Assembly (NCBI GenBank): GCA_003952965.2
Contig: RXIC02000083.1
Coordinates: forward strand, 148,721 to 212,720
Reading direction: 5' to 3'
DNA length: 64,000 nt
Origin: Morella rubra
Lineage: Eukaryota; Streptophyta; Magnoliopsida; Fagales; Myricaceae
Below the pieces are notes generated by a model, which ran no database searches, was not told the DNA's origin, and saw only the letters and a list, made by a program, of their open reading frames with translations. Positions within the stretch are counted from its first letter, which is position 1; each line of letters begins with the position of its first letter. The position numbers and the translations under genes are program-made. This document shows positions 49,079-58,712 of the stretch, one piece after another.

Positions 49079-49240
49079 TAAGGGTTTTATATCGAAAATT
49101 GTGGACTTCTTTCAATTAAAATATATATTGAAAATTGAGGACTTCTTTTAATTAAAATAAAACACTGTTTAAAATCTATCGAAAATTGTGGACTTCTTTC
49201 AATTAAAAAAAATTTAAAGAAAGCACTATTTAACTGGTAC

Positions 49241-49585
49241 GTTCGTTTTATAAAAAATTGTAAGATTTTTATACTTTTTAATAGAATTGTGAATATTTAT
49301 CTATAGGTTTTTATGTAAAAATTGGTGAAAATTTTAAAAAAATATTTAATTTTTATTAAAATTTTTAAAAAAATATAAAGAGAGATAATTTGATGTAATT
49401 TTTTAATAAAAAATTATTGAAATTTGGTAAAAAAGTATAGATAGAAAAGATTTGTTAGATTTTTTTGTTGAAAATGTATTAGAATTTATATAAAAAGTTG
49501 TTAGAGTTTATATTAAAGGTATTGGTGTTTGTGTAGTATTTTTTTCGATGTTTTGAATATTCGTTTTGTGAATTTAATATATTTA
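49241..49585 (+). mobile_element. AT-rich repeat element, copy 1 of an inverted pair
   Basis: About 345 bases starting GTTCGTTTTATAAA and including AAATATTTAATTTTTATT and TTTGATGTAATTTTTTAATA. The same sequence recurs in opposite orientation at 51245-51594. It lies in intron 1 of the truncated LRR kinase. Confidence 0.75.
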
Positions 49586-50256
49586 TTTTCTCCTATAATA
49601 CTTTTACAAAACAAAAGTGTCCCAAATTTTTGGGTATGCGTCAATTTCTTTCTTGACTTTTGGACAGAATACAGTAGACGTGAAATTCAACAAATAACAA
49701 TGTAGCTGATAAAAGCCAACAAAAAAAAAGAAAAAAGAAAATCACATGCCCTTTGACTGAAGGTGAGTTTCTTCTTGTTGGGGGTGGTGGGTTAAGTAAG
49801 AGGCGGTGAACTTCTTCTTCTTCTTCTTCTTTTTGTCAGAGGGGGCGAGTTTGTTTGAGAGCACACCAAAAGTACAATGGCTTTCTCCCATAGTAGTAGT
49901 GCTCCTCACGAAGAGAGAGACAGAGAATTTTTTTTTTTTAAAAAAATGTTAGAAATTTGATTATATCTATATCGAAAGGTTTTAAAATTTAAAATTAAGA
50001 TGCTGCCTGGTAAATTTGGACATAACCTAGAAAATCAGAAGTTCAGTGTGCAGTTTCATTTTTTCAGCATCATTCTTTGGGTTTGAAGTTTGAACCTAAG
50101 AGATTTCTGAAGCTCTTCTGTCATATTGGGGCTTCTTAATAATTTCAGAAGAAACAGTTTTCAGATCACTACACGCGTGTGGAATGAATATGCAAAAGAA
50201 AACAGAGCACTGAGCAACTGCTAACAATAACTGAAACGCGAAAATCTGTGCTGGCA

Positions 50257-50281
50257 TGAGAGAGAGAGAGAGAGAGAGAGG
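50257..50281. repeat. (GA)n microsatellite at the start of LRR kinase intron 1
   Basis: A GA run that begins a few bases inside the first intron of the truncated LRR kinase; on the coding strand the donor reads GTGTCCCTCTCTC. Confidence 0.9.
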
Positions 50282-50730
50282 GACACCTTCAACAGGATCA
50301 GTGACATTTTGAGCTTGAGCCAGCTCGATCATGCCAAAGAAGCAAGCAGCACAAAAGGCAAAGATGAAAACCACCGGTAATTCCGCCATGGCTGTAGCCT
50401 TCAATCCTTCTCTATGCGATTGAATTAGAAGAGGGATGAGTTGCAGAGCCAAAGAAAGAGCGCATTAGTAGATCAAGAAAATACTGTATTCCCCCTTCAC
50501 CACTCTCACTCCCACGTAATCTGACGAAAAGTATTTGCTAAATACAAAACTCCTCCATACTTATCCTGCTGCTCAATATTTGATATCTCCCACTAGTGGA
50601 GCAGAAAGCCGAACTTTCCTTTTTAATTAATATTATTATAGCCTGCACATGGAAGCATCGGTTGGGGATTCATATTATGCACCTCATCCACGCGCTGCCA
50701 TGGATGGCAATTTGCTAGCCATCGGATTTC

Positions 50731-51131
50731 AGGTCCACTCACCTTACTCTGATGCCGGTCAAATCCGGTCGTAATCTGAACAACAGTGACCGGTTATGTC
50801 GGTTTATGACACTAGAGGAAAGAACTCTACCGCGTGTCTGATTACGCTTTACGGGTCAAATGCACGAGGTCCGATACGTTGATATTTTCAATTATTCACG
50901 GCTTCGAGACGCCGAATGTCTGACTTTAATATCAGGTCCACTCACCTTCCTCTGATGCCGGTCAAAACCGGTCGTAATCTGAACAACAGTGACCGGTTAT
51001 GTCGGTTTGTAACACTAGAGGAAAGGACTCTACCGCGCGTCTGATTACGCTTACGGGTCAAATGCACGAGGTCCGATACGTTGATATTTTCAATTATTCA
51101 CGGCTTCAAGACGCCGAATGTCTGACTTTAG
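50731..51131. repeat. Tandem duplication, 203-bp unit, upstream of the LRR kinase start
   Basis: Copy 1 (50731-50933) and copy 2 (50934 to about 51131) begin AGGTCCACTCACCTT and end GCCGAATGTCTGACTTTA. They differ at only about ten positions including small indels. Each contains CCGGTC/GACCGG half-sites. The block lies 340-740 bases upstream of the start codon of the truncated LRR kinase, so it may once have been a duplicated promoter segment. It is GC-richer than its surroundings. Confidence 0.92.
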
Positions 51132-51244
51132 TCTTGTGTCATTCGAGTCTTTTAGATGTAATGTACATTTTCGGGAGTGGGGGCCACCACGCTCCTTGCC
51201 TTCTATGGAAGTTCTTCTGGACACGTTGATTTGTAAAATTATTT

Positions 51245-51594
51245 TAACACACTTAATAAAATTCACAAAATAAATATTTGAAAAAATTCAACTCATTTAT
51301 TAATAATTTTTATACAAATTTTGATAATTTTTTCACACAAATTTTAATATATTTTTTTAAAAAATTATAATAAATATTCTCTCTTCGTACTTATTCATTA
51401 AATTATAATATTTTTTATTAAAAAATTACATCAAATCATTTATCTCTATAACTTTTTATAAATTTCAATAAAAATTAAATATCTTTAAAAATTTTTATTA
51501 ATTTTTACACATAAACTTTTAAAACTTTAATTTACATCAATATTTACAATTCTATCAAAATACTAAAAATCTTAAAATTCGTTATAAAACGAAC
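51245..51594 (-). mobile_element. AT-rich repeat element, copy 2 of an inverted pair
   Basis: Reverse-oriented copy of the element at 49241-49585, ending GTTATAAAACGAAC. Similarity runs along the whole length with many substitutions, so both copies are old. Confidence 0.75.
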
Positions 51595-52438
51595 ATTATC
51601 TTTTATTAGCAACAGATGACAAAGTGAGTTGCAACTATTTGAAGGTTGTTCTCTTAAAATAAAATTTAAATAATAAAATTTATTATGCACTATAAAATTA
51701 AAGTTAACATTTTAAAAAATATTAAATACTACAATAAAAATTTAAAAGAGAATGAATTGAACAAAACAATAATTAAAGATTAATTAATTATTTTGGTCAT
51801 GCTTGGTAGCCGCTTTGTTCATTTCTTCGATTAAATTATCAAATATTAGGGTGAGGTTTGACTATTAGAATTTTAGTGTATGAAAATCGGTGAAAATGTA
51901 AAGAAGGTGATTATTTGAGTAAATTTTTTATGTTTATTTTGATAAAAATAGATGATTTTATGAGAAGAAAAATTATTTTGAAGTTATTTTATTAGATCAA
52001 ATATTTTTAATAACCAAATATTCTATGTTTTGCACTTAATCCCACTGTTAGATGAAATGAACTTTGCTAGTTCCAATAGCAAAATAGTAAAATATATGGG
52101 TAATTTAAATTGTGTTGTACGATGATAGTTTGAGGTTTAAATTTTTAAATTTGTAGTAATTAAATAATATAAAATATATTTCTTTCGAATAAAGAAATAA
52201 ATTTGGATGGTCTGCGGCTCCCTTCCCTAAATCCACACCCCAAAACTGAGCGTGAGACTGTAACTTTAACGTTAACGCACATAGACAAGTTGAAGTTTAT
52301 TGCCTGTTCACATCTACCGAATACTTCGTCAATTCGAGTCGTGAAAATCAACGCGTGGATTTTTCTGGTCTCACAATGAATGGCTGGCACTGGCAGAGAG
52401 CCAATATCCTCATTTCTCGCACTTCCTTATGACGAAAC
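51595..52438. other. Gene-free AT-rich stretch
   Basis: Contains a further remnant of the 31.7/48.5 kb MITE family at about 51855-52015 (GTGAAAATGTAAAGAAGGTG and AAAAATAGATGATTTTATGA). Otherwise nothing recognisable. Confidence 0.5.
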
Positions 52439-52562
52439 CATATCCGCACCACAGCTTTGTACTCTTATTTTCTTGTCGCTTTAAGTGCTCTGACAGTTTG
52501 TTGTAGCTCTTTTTATATATAAAATTTCTTGTTTAAAAAAAAAAAGAAAACACATCCGCACC
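52439..52562 (+). mobile_element. 5'-truncated LINE tail, 100 bp, with 12-bp target-site duplication
   Basis: A 100-bp insert (52451..52550) ends TATATATAAAATTTCTTGTT followed by an A-run, the usual 3' end of plant LINEs. It is flanked by CATATCCGCACC (52439-52450) and CACATCCGCACC (52551-52562), which differ at one base. This is a severely 5'-truncated target-primed insertion. Confidence 0.8.
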
Positions 52563-53787
52563 GAGAAAGCTAATTGGATAATGGATTCTAGCATATTATC
52601 CTGTTGAATTCTTAGGATATTTTAAAAATAGATGATTGGGACTGACCCATCAGCATTTATTTTCAATAGAAAAATATTTTTAACCACCCAATAATTATCA
52701 TTTTACCATTTATTATTTATCATAAAAAAACTTATAAAATGAATCATAGGCTAAAATTCACAATTATTTAAATTCGAGAATTTGACATAATTCTAAAATC
52801 ATCAGAGTTTAATCGGACTACCATAATTTAAACTAATATTAAAAATAAATCTTAAGTACTAAACACAGACTACACACCTAAACTACCACTCTGCCTGGTA
52901 ATACCATTTCCTAGAGTTCGGTTACTATCCAAAAAAAACTATGTGAAGAGCTGTAAAGCGACAGTCGAGATTGAAGAATGGCGAACGAACGCTAGAGATC
53001 TGCTCACGTTATTTAATGAATACCCGCTTAAAGTGTTGCTGATACCCACCCGACCAAGTTTTCCCACCTGCCTAAGAAACCAAAACAGCCGAAATGATTT
53101 CACATTCTGCAGAAAATCGTGGCTTCACAGCGCTGATGGGTCCTCTTCATCGTTCAACGTTCAACGTTCAAATAGTGGCTTGAAAATCGTTGAAAAAACC
53201 TCTTCATCGTTCATTAGATCTCTACCTCTTCATCATTCAAATCGTTGAAACCTATTGTCGAGCAACACATAGTTTATATTGTTTTGTGAAGAAGGTTAGC
53301 ATCTTTGTAAGTTGTTGGGCACGTCAAAACCCATTTTTCATCGTTTAGCAATACATTTTCGGGCTCCCATTTGATGGGCCTGAGACCAAGAATTTACCAT
53401 CTCAGTAGAAGAGGTGCGATTTTGGGTAAGTCAATACGTGACCGTTGAAGAGCAACGATTTTGGACAACCTTTCAGGCTGGTGGAAGAGCAACGAGGACT
53501 GAAACTGTGAGGAAGAAGGGGCTTTTTTTTGTCCAACGGGTCGGGTGGGACTTCGAGTATTCGTATATTTTCGGGCTGGATCTCCACCATTGGTTCGACT
53601 CATTTCAATCTGCACCGCAGCTTCACACAGTTCCGCTTTGCATAGTAATCGAACTCCCATTTATCACAGTTAATGGGCCTTAAAATTGATAAATGATATT
53701 AAGATGGGAAAATTTTACTTATTTTAATTTTAAAAATGAAGATTAAGATTTTAATAACTCTCGCTCGTGTTTATCTTTGTAGCTTTA
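52563..53787. other. Gene-free stretch
   Basis: Short frames on both strands do not resemble proteins. Around 53145-53245 phrases such as CTCTTCATCGTTCA and ACGTTCAACGTTCAA repeat locally. No element ends were identified. Confidence 0.5.
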
Positions 53788-53970
53788 GGGGGCGTTTGTT
53801 TGTCAAAATTTCGGAGAATATTTCCGAAATTTTGGAAATCTTTACTTTATTGAAATTTATTGGGGTTTGTGAAAGGTGAAGTATGTATGTGTAAAAGTTA
53901 AAAATGTTGGAGTGTGTTTGTTTTGTTGAAAATTTTCATGTTCCAAAATATTAGAGAAACAAACGACACC
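53788..53970. mobile_element. Tourist-like MITE with TTA target-site duplication
   Basis: A 183-bp element starting GGGGGCGTTTGTTTGTCAAA and ending AGAAACAAACGACACC, with TTA on both sides (53785-53787 and 53971-53973). The ends are imperfect inverted repeats. A truncated relative starts at 54748 with GGGGGTGTTTGTTTGTCAAA. Confidence 0.8.
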
Positions 53971-53974
53971 TTAA

Positions 53975-54488
53975 CATTTTAAGGTATTGTTGGACAATTG
54001 AAGAGACATCCCTGGGAATGCAAGTTAAGCTGGGTGTACTATTTCCCTATAAGATTGGCCCATCCCAACATGTAATGTTAGAAGTACAGATACGATCTAA
54101 CCATTCGGCCTGAAACCTCCAAGCCCAAAGAGTTTTGAGCAACAATTACCAAAAGTCTGCGAACCGGCTGTGAACAGAGAAGTGTATAAGAAGCTGATTT
54201 TGTGTGTTTAATATGCACACCATTTTTTAATGTTACTATAGCTTCGGCCTTATTGTACAGTTTAAACAGGGTTGATCCCTCTGACTTTGGGGCTAGTGAA
54301 TGAGCTTGTAACTCTTGGGTAGTATTGCCGGTATTGTGGTGATGAGCTCGCTCATTAGACAGTAATTATAACTCAAATTGAACATTCTGCAGCGGAGAAA
54401 TACTCTTATAGTCACGTCCAAGGAGAATTGTTATGCTGGTTGCCCCCTCTCCTTTTGGCTTAAAAAAAAAAAAAAAACTATTTTAGGG
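53975..54488 (+). pseudogene. Second retroposed gene end, with poly(A) and imperfect duplication
   Basis: From 53984 an open frame reads like the C-terminus of a protein: CWTIEETSLGMQVKLG, then FPYKIGPSQHVML, then EVQIRSNHSA and TGA at 54111-54113. About 350 bases of UTR-like sequence follow, ending in a 16-A run at 54462-54477. ATTTTAAGG (53975-53983) before and ATTTTAGGG (54480-54488) after look like a 9-bp target-site duplication with one mismatch. This suits a 5'-truncated processed pseudogene. I do not recognise the parent protein. Confidence 0.55.
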
Positions 54489-55025
54489 CATGACCAACTT
54501 ATATATTAATATAACCTCACTTACCCAAAAAAAAAACCCCGCGTTTTGGCATTGAAAAAAATATACGAGTCAAATTCCAAAATTTTCAGATAATTAAATT
54601 TCATGGCTGTATTCATTGTCACAGAAGGAGAAAGTATTCTACTTGCCATCATCTTGATCCTGCAGAACGAAGCTCCATTAGTTCATTTATAGTTTTTTTT
54701 ATTGTTTTGAACCAGACATGTACGAGCTCATTTCTTAATTCATATTGAGGGGGTGTTTGTTTGTCAAAATTTTGGGGAATACTCCCATTGTATACCTTAA
54801 TAAGGTGTGCATTTGTAAAGACTTTTCGATAAATGTTTAGCCAAAGTTATATGCTTATAACTTTACGAAGTTCATTGTCTCTCACCATGTCTATGTAAAA
54901 GAGAGAAAATTGGACGGAAAAATAATTTTAAATAAATTTTTTATATTTATTATAGTGATCATCCTCGTGTTCCCGCAAACAATAAGCCACCTCCAATAGA
55001 TGGAAAAATTGCAGAACACTTCTCA
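54489..55025. other. Gene-free stretch with a partial MITE
   Basis: Starting at 54748 is a truncated relative of the Tourist-like element at 53.8 kb. At 54895-54960 is a short piece of the 31.7 kb family. The rest should be the 3' flank of the receptor kinase that ends at 55026. Confidence 0.5.
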
Positions 55026-58000
55026 TCAGCCGCCTTTGATAGACTCGAATAACATGGGTATAGAAGGATCTACCGGTGTATTCTCTGCCTCAGATGCTAC
55101 TCCTGATGAGTTGTGATAACTACCGTCCATTCCTCTAGCTGCAACACCACTCGTTAAGCTGATTACATCATCAAATGCACCAACGATCAAATATCCAGGC
55201 CTCGAAGTTAAAGTGCTAAGTTCCATATCTCCGGAAAGCATTGCCACCACACGCGACATTGATGGCCGTAAAAGTGGAGATGCTTGAGTGCACAGAAGAG
55301 ATACACCTATCACGCGTTTCACTTCATCCTCATTGGATTCTGATAATGTAGAGTCCAAAAGATCATCTTCACAGTGGTTCTCATATAGGTGCCAAGCCTG
55401 AGAAGGATATAAATATATTATATAATATCAGACTTATAAAGGTTCAGTTCATATAGTATAAAAGCTGCTAAATATTCTAACTGTTTCAGTGCAACAACTA
55501 TACTTTGCAGAAGACCTAGACCTCCGGTGTTTCCTGAAACTATTCCCCATGCTCATTTGGTGATTCTAGATGTCACTTCATTTCGAGCACTTGATTGTAA
55601 ATGTGCCATTGAGTAGGGATAATTGGCACATCAATTGACATCTCCCCGTCAAAGAAAGTTACTGTAAGCTGTAAAGATGATCACTAGGAGTGTCACAAAA
55701 ATTCTGCATGAGCATAAAAGAAAAACATCTTATCACAAATTTCAGAAATAACTTTGAAAGAGGCCACTAGCTAGGTAGTGTTGGTCACACAAGTAAGCTC
55801 TTTTACTAGAGGGGATTTGGTCAAAGTGGAAACATATTTGGATGCTCTATAAGCAACTGAGATAGTTCTGCTTTCTTTAGATGTCTCAGACTTTCTTCTT
55901 AATATTGCACGAGTTTTACGTTTGGCATTTGGCTTTTGGCAGAAGCATATACACATAGCTTTGGATGGTTATGGCTGTCATGAACCTGGACAAAGATAAA
56001 TGTTACTAAAACTTTTTGAAGGACTAAAATCCAAGCAATGAAAGAAAGACAACAATCCTCCATAACGAGCGCAAAAGTGAGTGTTCATACCCATTCAAGG
56101 AGACAAAATCTTTTCATCTTCCAAGCTTGGGTCAGAATTTGGCCTTCCGCTTACAATCTCTAGCCCCACAACACCAAATGCAAACACATCAGCCTTCTCT
56201 GTAAGGTGCCCTCGCATGGCATACTCTGGTGCAAGATACCCACTACATAGAAGCAATCATATGCACAATTTATAATTTAGATGACCAAATAAATAAACAA
56301 CAAAATAAGTCATTATGCTTCATAAAGAACAGGGTTAACCCTTAAAGATCTTACATAGTCCCTGCAACGCGTGTGCTTATGTGGGTCATTTTATCATCAT
56401 AAAGCTTGGCCAAGCCAAAGTCAGATATTTTGGGGATGAGACCAGAGTCAAGCAGGATATTACTGGCTTTAACATCTCTGTGAACAATTCTTTGCCGTGA
56501 CTCCTCGTGAAGATAAGCCAAACCTCTCGCAATGCCCAAGCATATATGATAACGCATTGACCAATTGAGATTCAAACTTCTTTTTCCTGCCTCATTAAAG
56601 CATATAGGCTTTATGTACTTAATACGCATAATACAGGCACGTGCGTGTGTGTGTGAGTAGAGAGACAGAGCAACAGCAAAGACTTCTATTCTTGGTCATT
56701 CATTCACATACCAAATAGTGCTCGATCAAGACTTCCATTCTCTAGAAATTCATATACAAGTAGTCGTTTGTCTCCCTCACTGCAACATCCATACAATTTC
56801 ACAAGGTTACGGTGTTGCACGGCAGAGATAGTAGCAATCTCAGCTATGAACTGGTTCTTTCCTTGATGCGATGTTTCAGACAGTTGCTTCACGGCAATTA
56901 CTCTCCCATCTTTAAGTGTTCCCTAACGAGAACAAAATGTCCAACACAAAAAACATTAAGAAAACAATAAACTAGTACACGTCTACAAATGATCTTGATC
57001 CAATAAGGTAAATAGAAACCAAGAGTTCTGGCCAATTGGAATGAATGGCTCAAGGAAATACAATTTTCACAAGGTTACGGTAAGGACTAAGGAGTGCAAT
57101 GGGGGTATAAGGACTCACCTTATACACAGGTCCAAATCCTCCCTCACCAAGCTTAATAGCAGGATTAAAATCTTCTGTAGCTGTCTTTAGTTCAGTGTAG
57201 CTGAAACTAAATGGTCTAGCATTTATTCCTAAGAGCTCTGCAATTACAACACAAATTGAGACTCTAACAAATTACACAAATGTCTAGAAAAGGGGTGAAA
57301 TTTAGATCTCTTGTCAAGCATTGTCCCCTACTCAACGTGTTTTCGTATTGAATGTCGCTGGATTGAAGATAAGAGATTTCAGAGAAAGAACAAATGGAAA
57401 GTTGTCTGTAGCCTGGCGCTTCATTGGCAAAGTAACTTATGTTTCTCTCTATTGGTGGTATGTACATGTAGGTGTCAAATTTGTATGTATATATATATAA
57501 TTGAAGATATTCTTAGAAAAGAACAAAGAAGAAGAGAATATAGTGCATTGCATTTAGCACCCAGCACAACGTGCAGAAATCATAGGTCAGCCAAATAATA
57601 AGTTACAAGTGTGAATACTAGAATTCAACTTTTGCATCTTACCTTCATCAACGTTGGTTAGAAGTTGCTTTCTTTTTCAAAGAATATAGAGAACCACGAG
57701 AACAGACAGAAAGCTTAAAACTCCAACACCAACAACGGTACCCACGATCAGATCAGCCCTGTTCTTTCCGTTTGAGGGTTTGTTAGGTACTGGAAGTGTA
57801 AAATCTACACAAAAAAGCAAAGTAGTCAACAACATGGTACTACCATTTGAGGTCTAACTGAAAGGTATCCACAGTTTTTGTACTATATTACCTGCAGTAG
57901 CACTGATGGCCGAAATAGAAGGTCCATAAGCACCTTGACGAGGTATACAGAAAGTTCCTTTTCCAGCCCAAAAGAGATGGATTTCAAGGTAGTTCTCTGA

Positions 58001-58712
58001 TACCTGAGCAGAATATACCTTCTCAACAGCTTGCAAAGCAGACCCACCAGCCTCCTTCCGTATGTTAAAATTCTCTAAAACACGATTCCCCTGGAATAGA
58101 CCAATTCAAAGGTTATACAAAGAGTACGGATGAAGATAAAAGAAACAAGAATATTTTTGTGGGAAACTAAAAGAGTGGACAACATCAAAAGAACTCATAC
58201 ATTCGGGTGAAATAACTCATTAGCTGTTAAGAACTTCCGTTTTAAGGAACAAAACACGAATTCTAAAACAACTCAGTAATAAGATAGACCTGGATATAAA
58301 CATCAAAGACACGCCTCCCAAGATTTCTCCATGACGGAGCGACAATAGCTGTTTCAAAAAACTGGAGAGTCAGAGTGTAGTTGCCATTCAGGAGGCCCAA
58401 GCCATAGTATCGCAATGATGAAGCAGAGATACGAGCTGTCCTGAATATCTGTGAGTCTAAATTTCCTAATTGATCTGGCACAATACTTGTAGACTGCCAC
58501 TGAGGATTAGCCACCCCAGTAAAGTATCCGACAGTGCTAACTGCCCACCTGTTTGTATTAGACATGTAGTATGTAGCTGGACCAAGTGTCTCGTTATCCC
58601 CCTCGTAGACAATCCAGTATGAAGCTGGACCAAGAGTCTGATTACTCCGCGTATAGTCAATCCCAGTTGAAGACGTCATCGTAGGACCATCACACTTAAT
58701 TGCAAAGTCTAT
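55026..58712 (-). pseudogene. Malectin/LRR receptor-like kinase, 3' part with two lesions
   Basis: Plasma-membrane receptor kinase of the LRR-VIII-2 group. Exons: 58712..58290 and 58090..57892 (malectin domain: SSLRYYGLGLLNGNYTLTLQ, LEIHLFWAGKGTFC), 57804..57643 (membrane helix ADLIVGTVVGVGVLSFLSVL), 57237..57119 (TATEDFNPAIKLGEGGFGPV), 56922..56712 (VIAVKQL, VQHRNLVKLYGCC), 56586..56355 ([24 protein letters not shown]), 56242..56091 ([12 protein letters not shown]) and 55397..55026. Lesion 1: an in-frame TGA at 57679-57677 just after the membrane helix, where basic residues are usual. Lesion 2: one extra base near 56103-56108; removing it restores LLEW and phase 0 into the next exon. The catalytic Lys, HRD and DFG are all present. 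No LRR exon lies between 58713 and 61.3 kb. Probably a young pseudogene. Confidence 0.88.
58560..58655 (-). repeat. 48-bp in-frame tandem duplication in the malectin exon
   Basis: Two adjacent 16-residue copies, YTRSNQTLGPASYWIV and YEGDNETLGPATYYMS, encoded at 58655-58608 and 58607-58560. Homologues I recall have a single YERxNETLGPATYY segment here. Confidence 0.85.

Larger units (their letters stand above)
47020..50389 (-). pseudogene. LRR receptor-like kinase, 5' fragment (signal peptide and first LRRs)
   Basis: Start of an LRR-VIII-2 type receptor kinase (extracellular LRRs, malectin domain, kinase). Exons: 50389..50287 (signal peptide, MAELPVVFIFAFCAACFFGM to AQAQNVTDPVE), 48109..47926 (FQQWGLKAPSGKWNISGKLC and IKCDCSDKNQSTCHITEL), then three exons of exactly 72 bases, all phase 2, each one LRR: 47534..47463 (KGVIPEDLWTLTFLTNL), 47256..47185 (NYLTGNLSSSIGNLTRM) and 47091..47020 (NSLSGELPKELGNLTDL). 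All junctions keep frame. No further LRR, malectin or kinase exon follows: within about 150 bases the sequence meets the copia LTR at 46876. The gene is therefore truncated and cannot make a receptor, though it could encode a short secreted LRR protein. It is a tandem relative of the kinase-bearing fragment at 55-58.7 kb. Confidence 0.85.

Noticed and set aside
52943-53248. 101-codon plus-strand frame
   Set aside because: Composition follows local repeats such as ACGTTCAACGTTCAA. No homology signal and no neighbouring exons.
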